From contig QHCC01000041.1 of the NCBI GenBank assembly GCA_003243915.1, forward strand, positions 397-53,073: 52,677 bases of DNA. Reading direction: 5' to 3'. Both the position numbers and the translations under genes were made by a program. Below the pieces are notes generated by a model. The model did no database searches. It was not told the DNA's origin and was given only the letters and a program-made list of their open reading frames with translations. Of the stretch, positions 1 to 8,266 are shown in pieces; position 1 is the first letter of the stretch, and each line of letters begins with the position of its first letter. This DNA comes from Pseudonocardiales bacterium. Lineage in GTDB: Bacteria; Actinomycetota; Actinomycetes; Mycobacteriales; Jatrophihabitantaceae.

Positions 1-762
1 GTCGGCTACGGCAACATCGGCACCCAGCTGTCCGTGCTCGCTGAGAACCTCGGCATGAAAGTGCTCTACTACGACACCGACGACAAGCTCGCCCTGGGCA
101 ACGCCAGTCGCTGTGTCTCCCTGCAGGAGCTGCTCGGTGAGGCCGACATCGTCACGTTGCACGTCGACGGCCGGGCGTCGAACAACAGCATGTTCGGCGA
201 AATGCAGTTTGCGGCGATGCGGCCCGGGTCGCTGTTCCTCAACCTGTCCCGGGGTTTCGTCGTGGACTACGCGGCGCTGGGCGCGCGTATCGAATCCGGG
301 CACATTGCCGGGGCGGCGGTCGACGTCTTTCCCGTCGAACCGAAGGGCCGCGGCGACGAGTTCGTGTCCGAGCTGCGCGGCCTGCCGAACGTGATCCTCA
401 CCCCCCACATCGGCGGGTCGACGGAGGAGGCGCAACAGGACATCGGGCGTTTCGTCGCCGGGAAGTTCCGCGACTTCGTGCTCGACGGCGCCACAGCCAT
501 GAGTGTCAACCTGCCCGGACTGGCCCTGCCGCACGCGCCGGATACCAGCCGCTTCGTCGTCATCCACCGCAACGTCCCGGGGGTGATGGCGACGATCAAC
601 GGCGTACTGGCCGAGCACAAGGTGAACGTGGAGGCCCAGCTGCTCGGCACCCGCGGCGAGCTCGGTTACGTCCTCACCGACGTGAGCGGCCTCTATTCGG
701 CCGAGATGCTCGACCAGCTGCAGGCCCTGCCTGAGACAGTCCGACTCCGCGTACTCGGCTAG
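1..762 (+). CDS. serA: D-3-phosphoglycerate dehydrogenase, 3' part (5' end outside window)
   Basis: The frame is open from base 1, so only the C-terminal 253 residues are present. SerA oxidises 3-phosphoglycerate to 3-phosphohydroxypyruvate, the first step of serine synthesis. The piece opens inside the Rossmann fold at the NAD motif GYGNIG. It carries the catalytic Arg (NLSRGFVVD), the Glu of DVFPVEP and the catalytic His of LTPHIGGSTEEAQ, and ends in one ACT domain from about residue 178 of the fragment (RFVVIHRNVPGVM). The layout matches the short E. coli-type SerA with a single ACT domain and no intervening domain, so serine feedback is likely but inferred. A GC hairpin follows the stop directly. 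Family assignment is secure; only the N-terminus is missing. Confidence 0.95.
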   Translation, partial: VGYGNIGTQLSVLAENLGMKVLYYDTDDKLALGNASRCVSLQELLGEADIVTLHVDGRASNNSMFGEMQFAAMRPGSLFLNLSRGFVVDYAALGARIESGHIAGAAVDVFPVEPKGRGDEFVSELRGLPNVILTPHIGGSTEEAQQDIGRFVAGKFRDFVLDGATAMSVNLPGLALPHAPDTSRFVVIHRNVPGVMATINGVLAEHKVNVEAQLLGTRGELGYVLTDVSGLYSAEMLDQLQALPETVRLRVLG

Positions 763-765
763 GAG

Positions 766-783
766 CCTGCGCCCGGCCGCAGG
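766..783 (+). terminator. GC hairpin just after serA
   Basis: CCTGCG and CGCAGG flank a 6-nt loop, beginning 4 nt after the serA stop. A second self-complementary stretch, GCCTGCGCAGGC, follows at 787-798. There is no U-tract, which is common for actinobacterial terminators; function is inferred from position. Confidence 0.45.
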
Positions 784-849
784 CGTGCCTGCGCAGGCCG
801 TGGCCGACGGTGTGCAGGACTATCCGCCCGGGAGACGATGCTAACAATT

Positions 850-865
850 GCAAGCATGCGCTTGC
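850..865. promoter_or_regulatory. Short inverted repeat upstream of the acyl-CoA dehydrogenase gene
   Basis: GCAAGC and GCTTGC are perfect arms around ATGC. It lies 5 nt before the first GTTAC-type palindrome and may be a third protein-binding site or chance. No regulator is adjacent. Confidence 0.25.
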
Positions 866-869
866 GCAC

Positions 870-909
870 GTTACTCGCGGGTAATACCCTTATGTTACTG
901 ACGGGTAAC
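870..909. promoter_or_regulatory. Tandem GTTAC..GTAAC palindromes (candidate operators)
   Basis: Two near-identical sites lie 24 bp apart centre to centre: GTTACTCGCGGGTAAT at 870-885 and GTTACTGACGGGTAAC at 894-909. Each is a dyad with GTTAC/GTAAC half-sites. They sit 50-89 bp upstream of the acyl-CoA dehydrogenase start, where a repressor would control its promoter. The size and symmetry fit a TetR-family regulator of fatty-acid genes; the regulator is not in the window and its identity is inference. Confidence 0.6.
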
Positions 910-958
910 CACGTCCCGGCGCACAACCACCCGGGAGACACCAGGGAGAAGGCCGGCC

Positions 959-2797
959 ATGGGCCACTTCAAGAGCAACGTCCGTGACATCGAGTTCAAT
1001 CTGTTCGAGGTGTTCGGGACCGACCTGGTGCTGGGCACCGAACCGTTCACGGACCTCGACGAACAGACTGCCCGAGGCATGCTGCGCGAGGTGGCCAAGC
1101 TGGCCGAGGGGCCGCTGGCCGAATCCTTCGCCGATGCCGACCGCAACCCGCCGGTCTTCGACCCCGACACCAACTCCGTGACCCTGCCGGAGTCGTTCAA
1201 GAAGTCCTGGAAGGCGCTGCACGACAGCGAATGGTGGCGCCTGGAGACTGCGCCTGCACTCGGCGGCCAGCTAGCCCCGCGCACGCTCGTCTGGGCCATC
1301 GCTGAGCAGGTGCTGGGATCGAACCCGGCCCTGCACATGTACATGGCCGGCGCTCCGTTCGCCGGCATTCTCTACGCCAACGGCAACGACGCGCAGAAGA
1401 AGATCGCTCAGCTGGTGGTCGACCGGGGCTGGGGAGCGACCATGGTGTTGACCGAGCCCGACGCGGGATCAGACGTCGGTGCCGGGCGGACCAGGGCGAT
1501 CGAGCAGGCCGACGGCACGTGGCACATCGAGGGCGTCAAGCGCTTCATCACCTCGGGTGAACATGATCTCACCGAGAACATCATTCACCTGGTCCTGGCC
1601 CGGCCCGAGGGCGCGCGCGCCGGCACCAAGGGACTCTCGCTGTTCGTCGTCCCCAAGTTCCACTTCGACGCCGAGACCGGTGCGCTCGGTGAGCGCAACG
1701 GCGTCTTTGCCACCAATGTCGAGCACAAGATGGGGCTGAAGGCCTCCACCACATGCGAATTGCGCTTCGGCGAGAACGCGGATCAGCCGGCCGTGGGCTG
1801 GCTCGTCGGTGACGTGCACGACGGCATCGCGCAGATGTTCCAGGTCATCGAGCACGCCCGCATGATGGTCGGCACCAAGGCCATCGCAACGCTGTCGACC
1901 GGCTACCTGAACGCGCTGGAATTCGCGAAGACCCGCGTGCAGTCGGCCGATCTGACCAGAGCGTCGGACAAGACCGCGCCCCGCGTCACCATCATCAACC
2001 ACCCCGACGTGCGGCGCAGCCTGATGCTGAACAAGGCGTACGCCGAGGGGATGCGCGCGCTGGTTCTCTACACCTCGACCGTGCAGGACCGCATCATCGT
2101 CGGGGAGCACGCTGGGACGGACACCGCCGCCGATTCTGCGTTGAACGACCTGCTGCTGCCGATTGTCAAGGGCGCCGGCTCGGAGCGCTCCTACGACCAG
2201 CTCGCCCAGGCGCTGCAGAGCTTCGGTGGCTCGGGCTATCTGCAGGACTACCCGCTGGAGCAGTACATCCGCGACGCCAAGATCGACACGCTATACGAGG
2301 GCACGACCGCAATCCAGGGGCAGGACTTCTTCTTCCGCAAGATCGTCAAGAACAAGGGTGTTGCCCTCGGCGCCCTGTCGGGCGAGATCACCGAGTTCCT
2401 CGAGTCGATCGCCGATGAGGGCCGGCTCAAGGAGGAGCGCGCGGCGGTACAGAAGGGGCTGGAAGACTTCGGCGGCATCGTCGCGGCGATGTTCACTGCG
2501 CTGATGAGCGCGCAGGAGGACGTCCGCAACGTGTACAAGGTAGGCCAGAACACGACGCGGCTGCTGTTGTCGGCCGGCGACCTGATGGTCGGCTACCTGC
2601 TGCTGCGTCAGGCCGCGGTCGCCCTGACCAAGCTGGATTCGAACGGGGTCTCCGACGCCGATCGCGCGTTCTACGAAGGCAAGCCGGCGGTGGCGCGATT
2701 CTTCGCGATGACCATGCTGCCGGAGCTAGCGGCGCGCCGCACCGTCGCGGAGTCGATCGACAACTCGCTGATGGACCTGCCCGAGGCCTCGTTCTAA
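959..2797 (+). CDS. Acyl-CoA dehydrogenase, FadE5-like (612 aa)
   Basis: A flavin-dependent acyl-CoA dehydrogenase catalysing the first, alpha-beta desaturation step of fatty-acid beta-oxidation. The start [19 protein letters not shown] and the roughly 610-residue length match the actinobacterial FadE5 subgroup, longer than the usual 380-residue enzyme. Visible signatures are [12 protein letters not shown] (flavin/substrate region), the [14 protein letters not shown] motif and the catalytic glutamate in [18 protein letters not shown]. The ATG has a good ribosome-binding site (AGGGAG at 943-948). The gene appears monocistronic, with two operator-like palindromes upstream and a long inverted repeat downstream. 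Acyl-chain preference cannot be read from the sequence; in mycobacteria the relative acts on a broad range of chain lengths. Confidence 0.93.
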   Translation: MGHFKSNVRDIEFNLFEVFGTDLVLGTEPFTDLDEQTARGMLREVAKLAEGPLAESFADADRNPPVFDPDTNSVTLPESFKKSWKALHDSEWWRLETAPALGGQLAPRTLVWAIAEQVLGSNPALHMYMAGAPFAGILYANGNDAQKKIAQLVVDRGWGATMVLTEPDAGSDVGAGRTRAIEQADGTWHIEGVKRFITSGEHDLTENIIHLVLARPEGARAGTKGLSLFVVPKFHFDAETGALGERNGVFATNVEHKMGLKASTTCELRFGENADQPAVGWLVGDVHDGIAQMFQVIEHARMMVGTKAIATLSTGYLNALEFAKTRVQSADLTRASDKTAPRVTIINHPDVRRSLMLNKAYAEGMRALVLYTSTVQDRIIVGEHAGTDTAADSALNDLLLPIVKGAGSERSYDQLAQALQSFGGSGYLQDYPLEQYIRDAKIDTLYEGTTAIQGQDFFFRKIVKNKGVALGALSGEITEFLESIADEGRLKEERAAVQKGLEDFGGIVAAMFTALMSAQEDVRNVYKVGQNTTRLLLSAGDLMVGYLLLRQAAVALTKLDSNGVSDADRAFYEGKPAVARFFAMTMLPELAARRTVAESIDNSLMDLPEASF

Positions 2798-2850
2798 CTC
2801 CCCGCCCCGATGAGGCCTTGGTGGGCCGCCCTCGGTTGCGCTTGGCCCCT

Positions 2851-2922
2851 GTTGAGTGACGTATCTCCATGATCAGAGACGCCGTGTTCGCCGTCACTCG
2901 ACCCGGAGATACGTCAGTCAAC
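2851..2922. repeat. 18-bp inverted repeat with 36-bp loop between fadE-like and phosphatase genes
   Basis: Arms GTTGAGTGACGTATCTCC (2851-2868) and GGAGATACGTCAGTCAAC (2905-2922) pair at 17 of 18 positions. Inside the loop GTCACTC (2893-2899) can alternatively pair with GAGTGAC (2854-2860), so two mutually exclusive hairpins are possible. It may act as a terminator for the upstream gene, or be a small dispersed palindromic element. The right arm ends 22 bp before the phosphatase -10 box. Confidence 0.65.
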
Positions 2923-2943
2923 GGCTGGGCGGGGCGGGCTCGG

Positions 2944-2949
2944 TAAGAT
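2944..2949 (+). promoter_or_regulatory. -10 box for a leaderless transcript
   Basis: TAAGAT is followed by exactly 7 nt and then the GTG start at 2957, with no Shine-Dalgarno sequence. This spacing would place transcription start on the start codon. Confidence 0.5.
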
Positions 2950-2956
2950 CGCACGA

Positions 2957-3799
2957 GTGAGTTCACCGCGCTGGATCGACCTGGCCGGCGCGGCGAATGT
3001 CCGCGACCTGGGTGGCCTGCCCACCGTTGATGGCCGCCAGACGCGCACTGGCCGGCTGATCCGCTCGGACAACCTGCAGGGCCTCACCGACGCCGACGTC
3101 CGGACGCTCGTCGACGAGCACCAGGTGCGCGCGGTGGCCGACCTGCGTACCGGTGTCGAGGTCGACCTCGAGGGACCGGGGCCGATCACCCGCGAGCCGG
3201 CGGTGGACGTGCAGCACTTCTCGCTGTTCCCCGAGTCGGGTCACAACACCGACGCCGGCTCGCTCGACGACGACAACGACGACGACGACGACACCAACGA
3301 CTACAGCGGCAAGGTGCTGGTTTTGCCGTGGCAGAACCGGGGCACCGACTTGGGCGAGTCCGACGGCGGCCGCAAGGGTGCCTCGTGGGTGTACCTGCGT
3401 TACCTCGACGAGCGCGCCGATTCGGTCGTGGGCGCGCTGCGGCTGATCGCCGGCACCGACGGCGCGACGATCGTGCACTGTGCGGCAGGCAAGGACCGTA
3501 CCGGTGTCGTCATCGCGCTGGCGCTGGCCGAGGTCGGTGTGGCGCGCGAGGCGATCGTCGACGACTATGCCCGCAGCGCCGAGCGGATCGAGGGAATCTT
3601 CACCCGGCTGCGCGCTTCCCGAACCTACGCCGACGACCTCGAGAACCAGTCCATCGACAAGCACCGCCCCCGGGCGGCCACGATGGAGCACTTGCTCGAC
3701 GCCCTGGATGCCGACCACGGTGGCGCCGCGGGTTGGCTGCGGGCGCACGGCTGGACGGACGGCGACGCCGCAGCCCTGCGCAAGCACCTGCTCGACTAG
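2957..3799 (+). CDS. PtpB-like protein tyrosine / phosphoinositide phosphatase (280 aa)
   Basis: Resembles the Mycobacterium tuberculosis PtpB family. The N-terminal NVRDLGGLPTVDGR motif and the P-loop HCAAGKDRTG (nucleophile Cys175, Arg in the HCx5R signature) are both present; the Lys and Asp inside the P-loop are the PtpB hallmark associated with dual phospho-residue and phosphoinositide activity. Residues of about 103-115 form an Asp/Asn run encoded by GAC repeats, inserted between the N-terminal segment and the core. There is no signal peptide, so the product is cytoplasmic or exported by another route. GTG is chosen because it follows a -10 box by 7 nt and fits the family N-terminus. 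The natural substrate is unknown. Confidence 0.87.
   Translation: MSSPRWIDLAGAANVRDLGGLPTVDGRQTRTGRLIRSDNLQGLTDADVRTLVDEHQVRAVADLRTGVEVDLEGPGPITREPAVDVQHFSLFPESGHNTDAGSLDDDNDDDDDTNDYSGKVLVLPWQNRGTDLGESDGGRKGASWVYLRYLDERADSVVGALRLIAGTDGATIVHCAAGKDRTGVVIALALAEVGVAREAIVDDYARSAERIEGIFTRLRASRTYADDLENQSIDKHRPRAATMEHLLDALDADHGGAAGWLRAHGWTDGDAAALRKHLLD
3264..3302 (+). repeat. GAC-rich microsatellite inside the phosphatase gene
   Basis: A run of GAC codons interrupted by AAC and ACC encodes an acidic tract (DDDNDDDDD). The number of units could vary in frame between strains. It is probably a surface loop, because the flanking family motifs are intact. Confidence 0.6.
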
Positions 3800-3816
3800 G
3801 GGCGTGCAGCGCGAGC

Positions 3817-4920
3817 TCAGCCGGTGCCGTATTTGGAGGGCGGGAGGGTGTAGGTGCTGAGTTTGTCCGAGCGGATGGCTGTCCATAGTGTCGCGTCGTG
3901 GGTGGGGTCGAGGAAGACGACGGAGGCGTCGCCGACCATTCCGGTGCCGGTGACGGGCACTGTGTAGTAGTGGGCGCCGGCGGCGGTTGCGCGTAGTTTG
4001 CGGGCTAGTGAGAGCAGCGCGGTGGCTGAGAGCCCGCTGTCGACGCTGACTGATTTGGTGACGGCCTGCAGGAAGTGGTTCAGGGAGAACGGGTTGGTGA
4101 GCATCCCGCTGCTGGTGGTTCGGTTCAGTAGGGCGGCGAGGAACTGGTGTTGGTGTTTGATCCGGTCGAAGTCGCCGTTGGCCAGCCCGTAGCGTTGGCG
4201 CACGTATTGCAGTGCGTTGGTGCCGTCTAGGTGTTGTATTCCGGCGTGCCACTGCCGCCCGCTGGCGGTGTCGAGGGAGTCGATGGGCACGTTGATGTCC
4301 ACGCCACCGACTGCGTCGGTCATGGCCTTGAAGCCGGCGAAGTCGATCTCGAGGTAGTGATCTATGCGGACTCCGCTGAGCTGCTCGATGGTCTGGCGGA
4401 GCAGGCGCGGGCCACCGAAGGCCAACGCTGCGTTGATCTTGTCGTGCCCGTAACCGGGTATCGGCACCCACGAGTCGCGGGGAATGGAGACCAGGTAGGC
4501 CGATTTCCGGTCCGCGGGCAGGTGCACCAGCATGATCGTGTCCGAGCGTTGCCCGATCGGGCTCAGGGAGTTGGGGTCCCCACCGGTGCCGGTGGTCTGC
4601 GCCGGCGCGCGGCTGTCGGTCCCGACCAGGATGACGTTCTGCGCCCCGGAACTGGCCGCGGCGGGGCGATGCTCGCCCGGTGCCGTGGCGAAGACATTCG
4701 GGATGCGGGTGATGTTGTGGTCGTACTTGTAGGCGAAATACGCGACGGTGCCGCCCAGCACCAGGGCCACCACAAGCACGCCCACCCCGATGATCGCGAG
4801 CGTCTTGAGGACTCGACGACGCCGGCGATGGCTGCCCGGAACAGCGCTGTCCTCGTCCGCCCCTTGCTCAGCTGTCCCCGGTTCCAACCCAGGCACAAGC
4901 GGCGGCGAAGCCTCAGACAC
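3817..4920 (-). CDS. LytR-CpsA-Psr (LCP) family cell-wall ligase (367 aa)
   Basis: LCP proteins transfer lipid-linked glycopolymers (teichoic acids, arabinogalactan and similar) to peptidoglycan. The protein has a 36-residue cytoplasmic N-terminus ending RRRRR, one transmembrane helix at about residues 38-62, and an extracellular LCP domain. Family signatures visible are the DSR of LVGTDSRAP, the RSDTIMLVHL segment, the SIPRDSWVPIPG motif with the Arg/Asp pair that contacts the polyprenyl pyrophosphate, and GGVDINV. Length is typical for a minimal LCP protein without a C-terminal LytR_C domain. It converges with the phosphatase gene, whose stop is 17 bp away. The specific polymer attached cannot be inferred. 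Confidence 0.93.
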   Translation of the reverse strand: MSEASPPLVPGLEPGTAEQGADEDSAVPGSHRRRRRVLKTLAIIGVGVLVVALVLGGTVAYFAYKYDHNITRIPNVFATAPGEHRPAAASSGAQNVILVGTDSRAPAQTTGTGGDPNSLSPIGQRSDTIMLVHLPADRKSAYLVSIPRDSWVPIPGYGHDKINAALAFGGPRLLRQTIEQLSGVRIDHYLEIDFAGFKAMTDAVGGVDINVPIDSLDTASGRQWHAGIQHLDGTNALQYVRQRYGLANGDFDRIKHQHQFLAALLNRTTSSGMLTNPFSLNHFLQAVTKSVSVDSGLSATALLSLARKLRATAAGAHYYTVPVTGTGMVGDASVVFLDPTHDATLWTAIRSDKLSTYTLPPSKYGTG

Positions 4921-5282
4921 CGGAACCGCCCTCCATCGGCGTGCGCCGCCACACTATGTCACGGCGTGAGGAATCGACGGCTGTGGGGCCCGACCACGAC
5001 AGTGAGGCCGCCGCGCACCTCACGGGGCACGGGCAGCGTCCTGGTCTGGTAGGACGGATGTGCGGCGGCGTAGGCGATATCGAGATGCGTCTGATGAAGG
5101 CCCAGATCGCCTGGTTCTCGCGGTGTTGGGCGACAACGTCACCCCACGACGAGCGCGACCCGCCTCGGCTGAATCGCCGTGAGCGGGCCGCGCCACCACC
5201 TCAGCTGCGTTCGAGACCCCCGAAGCCCGACCGACGCGGGGAGATGATCGCCGCTGAAGCGGGCGGACGCCCTCCCTGAGAT

Positions 5283-5297
5283 TGGTAAGTCTTACCA
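5283..5297. promoter_or_regulatory. 15-bp perfect palindrome TGGTAAG-T-CTTACCA
   Basis: The dyad TGGTAAG, T, CTTACCA resembles GntR/FadR-type operators with TGGT..ACCA half-sites. No intact gene starts within 300 bp on either side, so it may serve the uncharacterised stretch itself or be left over from a lost gene. Confidence 0.4.
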
Positions 5298-6007
5298 GGA
5301 AACGTTCAACTGAGAAGTCTCCGACTTGGAATTCTCAGGCGCAGCGAACCTGACGCCGGCCGGCGAGTCGCCCCACGGAACTCCCGTTGCCGCAGCCCGC
5401 GGGACCCACCGGGAGCAGGCGGATCCCCAGCACGGCGCCGCATTCTGTGAATGACTGCTCTGGCACAACACCCCCTTGACACTGGACGGTTGAGAGTTCA
5501 AGCTGTGCCTACCGGAAGACCTCCTCCGGTCGCCCCGTCCCCCACGGGGCAGCGCAACAAGGCTGACCGCTCCCTGCTTGGCATCACAGCCGAGACGGGA
5601 GCGGTTTTGCATCTCGCCCAGCATCCGAGGACAGGGCATAGCCTCGCCTGCTCGCCGCGTAGGGGCTGGGTCTCGTCGCCGGGGGGCGGTGGCCGAACGC
5701 GCCTCGCCGGGAACCGCCATTGCGGCTGCGGGGATGGTGGCTGACGGCAGGCCTTGCCCTCGCTCGTCGGCGGGGCGCAAGAGAACCCGCGAAGGCGGCC
5801 GGTGCGCTCACGCACTGGTGAGCGTCACCAGACCACCTCGCGGTCGTTGAACTCTTCGGACTACCGCCATACGGGCAGGTTCGGCCCCTTTCCCGGCTAG
5901 CGGCCGTCACCGTTACGGCATCACGGCGTGTCGATCTAGCCCCACTCCCAGTGCTTCAACTGCTTGAACACAACGCTCACCCCCGATACCGGCAACCTGG
6001 GGGACAA

Positions 6008-6031
6008 CGCCCGATCAGCGTCGATCGGGCG
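6008..6031. terminator. 9-bp perfect hairpin
   Basis: CGCCCGATC and GATCGGGCG flank a 6-nt loop. There is no U-tract on either side. It lies about 150 bp upstream of the GGDEF gene and could end transcription from the unexplained stretch or be part of a 5' leader. Confidence 0.4.
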
Positions 6032-6040
6032 TAATCACCC

Positions 6041-6068
6041 GCAGCGCGCACGAGCCTGTGCGCGCTGC
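6041..6068. other. 11-bp perfect GC-rich hairpin upstream of the GGDEF gene
   Basis: GCAGCGCGCAC and GTGCGCGCTGC flank a 6-nt loop; it starts 9 nt after the preceding hairpin. Two stable stems in series suggest a structured leader or a double terminator. Confidence 0.45.
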
Positions 6069-6177
6069 TACAGTTACGAACCACACATCCGAGCTATATC
6101 GGAATAAGTGGTTTGCAAGCCCTCGGGCCCGGCGAGGCGCTTCGCGACACGCACTGGTCAGGAGGGATCGAACACCT

Positions 6178-7446
6178 ATGGTCCCGCATCCGACCGCTCT
6201 TGGCGAGTCCCTCGGCCGCGGGACCTCCGTCCGCCGGTGGGGATTACGGTCCATCCCGGTCTCGGCGCGGGCGTTCCTGCTCCTCGTCGAGTGCTGCGCG
6301 CTGGGCCTGACGACGGGTCTGGTGCTGGCTGAGCAGCCCTCGCGCACCACCCTGATCCGCTTCGTTGCCCTGGCGGCGCTGACGATCGGCTACGGCGAGC
6401 TCGCCGTCCGATCGGAGCGGATGAAGCGCTACCTCGGCAGCGACAAGGTCTTCGCCAACCCGATGTCGGTATGGTCGTTCGCCGCGGTGCTCACCATGCC
6501 CGCGGGCTGGGCGGCTGCGTTGATCGCCGTGCAGTACGGGCAGGTGATGCTGCAGCGCCGCCGCGACAAGTCCGGACGTCCCTATCGCGTGGTGTTCACC
6601 GCGGCGGCAGCGATGATCGCCCAGCTCGCCGGCGCCGCCGTCCTCGGCGCGGGTGGCGTGCTGCACGGGCCGGTCATGTCGAGCCTGGCGGTGCTCGTCG
6701 CCGTAGTGGTGTTCACCGTCGTCAACCTCGGCATCGTACTCACCGGCATATGGCTCACCGCCCGGCCGCCGAGTATCCGCCCGATGCTGCCCGACCTCGA
6801 TGCGCTCGGCTACGAGCTCGCCACCCTGGTGCTCGGTATCGCCACCGCGCAGTTCCTGCTGCACACCGCGGCCCTGACCCCGGTGATCCTCCTTCTGGTC
6901 GCCTACCTGCACCGCAGCTCCGTGGTCAAGGCCCTGCATCATGCCGCCCGCACTGACGCCAAGACCGGCTTGCTGAACACCACCGCCTGGGTCGAGCATG
7001 CCAACGGCGTCCTGTCCCGGAGCGAGCGGAACGGCGCACCGGTTGCCGTACTCGTCGTCGACATCGACCACTTCAAGTCCATCAACGACACCTACGGCCA
7101 CCTCATCGGAGATCAGGTCCTGATCGCCGTCGCTGCCTGCCTACGCCACGAACTGCGCGGGCACGACAGCGTCGGTCGCTTCGGCGGCGACGAATTCGTC
7201 GTCATCCTCGACGAGCTCGACCTCGCCCGCGCAGAATCTGTCGCCAATCGCCTCCGGACGGCGGTCGGTTCCCTGCGTATCGCTGGATGCGAGCCGGTCA
7301 CGGCGTCGGTCGGTCTCGCGCATGCTTACGGCGACTGCGAGCCCGGAGATATCAAGCAACTGCTCCAGCGGGCCGACGTGGCGCTGTACCTGGCCAAGTC
7401 CTCGGGCCGAAATCGGCTGTGCACGGCTGGCAGCGGCGTCAGCTGA
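6178..7446 (+). CDS. Membrane-bound diguanylate cyclase (GGDEF, 422 aa)
   Basis: Predicted to make cyclic di-GMP from two GTP. About residues 20-240 contain 6-8 hydrophobic helices forming an N-terminal membrane sensor of no family I can name; the GGDEF domain follows from about 265. The active-site motif is intact (GGDEF at 336-340), and RGHD at 327-330 sits five residues before it, the spacing of the RxxD inhibitory I-site. Catalysis with product feedback is therefore expected. No EAL domain is present. The ATG at 6178 is preferred over an in-frame GTG at 6058 because AGGAGG occurs at 6160-6165 and the GTG lies inside a hairpin. The input signal is unknown. Confidence 0.9.
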   Translation: MVPHPTALGESLGRGTSVRRWGLRSIPVSARAFLLLVECCALGLTTGLVLAEQPSRTTLIRFVALAALTIGYGELAVRSERMKRYLGSDKVFANPMSVWSFAAVLTMPAGWAAALIAVQYGQVMLQRRRDKSGRPYRVVFTAAAAMIAQLAGAAVLGAGGVLHGPVMSSLAVLVAVVVFTVVNLGIVLTGIWLTARPPSIRPMLPDLDALGYELATLVLGIATAQFLLHTAALTPVILLLVAYLHRSSVVKALHHAARTDAKTGLLNTTAWVEHANGVLSRSERNGAPVAVLVVDIDHFKSINDTYGHLIGDQVLIAVAACLRHELRGHDSVGRFGGDEFVVILDELDLARAESVANRLRTAVGSLRIAGCEPVTASVGLAHAYGDCEPGDIKQLLQRADVALYLAKSSGRNRLCTAGSGVS

Positions 7447-7586
7447 TCGTCGCCGCCGGCGCGCCACGCGAGACAGGCAGCGGTCGATGCAGGCAGGTGC
7501 GTCGAGGGTCCTGAGGACTCCCCTTGCGGCGCCCCGGGCTCCGCGATGCCCGGCTGGGGTGCCTCGTCGGCAGGAAGGTCGATCCG

Positions 7587-7985
7587 GTGCACCTGGACCT
7601 GGTGGCGATGGTGGTCGAGGACTACGACCGCGCGATCGACTTCTTCGTCGTCGCGTTGGGGTTCGACCTCGTCGAGGATTCGCCTGCGGCGACCGACGAT
7701 GGGCGTCCGAAACGATGGGTGGTCGTGCGCCCTCCGGACTCGACGACCGGGTTGCTGCTGGCGAAGGCCGATGGTGCGGTCCAGGCTTCGGTCGTCGGCA
7801 AGCAGGTCGCCGGCCGCGTCGGGTTCTACCTTCGGGTGGCCGACTTCGATGCATCCCACCAGCGGATGCTTACGGCCGGGGTCGAATTCGTCACCGAACC
7901 ACGAGACGAGCCCTACGGTCGAGTCGCCGTCTTTTGTGACATCGCTGGAAACCGGTGGGATCTACTCGGCCCGCGCCTGGACTGA
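7587..7985 (+). CDS. VOC (glyoxalase/dioxygenase superfamily) protein (132 aa)
   Basis: A single-domain vicinal-oxygen-chelate protein with the typical opening HLDLVAMVVEDYDRAIDFF and a closing segment YGRVAVFCDIAGNRWDLLGP. These proteins are metal-dependent isomerases, dioxygenases or antibiotic-binding proteins; the function here cannot be read from sequence. The GTG at 7587 is chosen because AGGAAGG (7572-7578) precedes it at good spacing and because it fits the family N-terminus; an in-frame upstream start would add 21 unrelated residues. It is about 140 bp after the GGDEF gene and convergent with the small membrane gene. Confidence 0.82.
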   Translation: MHLDLVAMVVEDYDRAIDFFVVALGFDLVEDSPAATDDGRPKRWVVVRPPDSTTGLLLAKADGAVQASVVGKQVAGRVGFYLRVADFDASHQRMLTAGVEFVTEPRDEPYGRVAVFCDIAGNRWDLLGPRLD

Positions 7986-8008
7986 GCGCATCTTTCGTTG
8001 GGGTTTGC

Positions 8009-8266
8009 TTACTCGCGCTGCTCGCCCTGGGACGGGTGCGGTCGGGCGATCGTTTCGGTGGCGCCGCTGTGCGCTTGATGATGAATCCGTCGGACCGTCA
8101 CGGTGCCCAGCGCGACAAGAAATACGCCACCAAACGTCACGAGGACCCAGCCGAGCGCCAAGTGACTGACCAGTCCCAGGGGGTAACCCACCCCATAACA
8201 CGCGAGGACCCCAGCCAACAGGAACCACTGGAGGTTGCTCACCTGGTCCCGAAGTCTGCCCACCAC
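8009..8266 (-). CDS. Small two-helix membrane protein (85 aa)
   Basis: The frame encodes two hydrophobic helices (WFLLAGVLACYGVGYPLGLV and WVLVTFGGVFLVALGTV) and a hydrophilic tail. It is transcribed divergently from ctaG, with start codons 83 bp apart, which suggests a role around the oxidase genes but proves nothing. The start is uncertain: GTG at 8266 or 8263 or TTG at 8272 all fit and none has a strong ribosome-binding site. No family recognised. Confidence 0.6.
   Translation of the reverse strand: MVGRLRDQVSNLQWFLLAGVLACYGVGYPLGLVSHLALGWVLVTFGGVFLVALGTVTVRRIHHQAHSGATETIARPHPSQGEQRE

Larger units (their letters stand above)
4921..6177. other. 1.26-kb stretch without a recognisable gene, with hairpins
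   Basis: Several overlapping open frames occur on both strands, but none has family motifs, a credible start and coding-like composition. On the minus strand 5138-4959 is a 59-codon stop-to-stop frame without ATG (reading HLDIAYAAAHPSYQ and GGLTVVVGPHSRRFLTP) that looks protein-like and may be a gene remnant. From 5300 to 6070 the sequence is rich in self-complementary elements: GCCCCGT/ACGGGGC (5532-5550), a 9-bp stem (6008-6031) and an 11-bp stem (6041-6068). It could hold a structured RNA or decayed DNA. I could not match it to RNase P RNA, tmRNA, a known riboswitch or a group II intron. Confidence 0.4.

Noticed and set aside
870-909. KstR or FadR identity for the operator upstream of the acyl-CoA dehydrogenase
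   Set aside because: The half-site does not match the KstR consensus I know, and no regulator gene is adjacent; left as an unnamed TetR-type candidate.
2963-4471. 502-codon minus-strand frame across the phosphatase and the LCP gene
   Set aside because: It overlaps two well-supported genes in other frames and reads as Arg/Val low complexity.
5200-5225. GTTCGAGACCC resembling a tRNA T-arm
   Set aside because: No matching acceptor stem, D-arm or anticodon arm at proper distances.
5292-5850. Overlapping frames of 90-160 codons on both strands in the hairpin-rich gap
   Set aside because: Three frames are open at once because stops are rare in this composition; none has a ribosome-binding site or family motif. 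The stretch is reported as unexplained instead.
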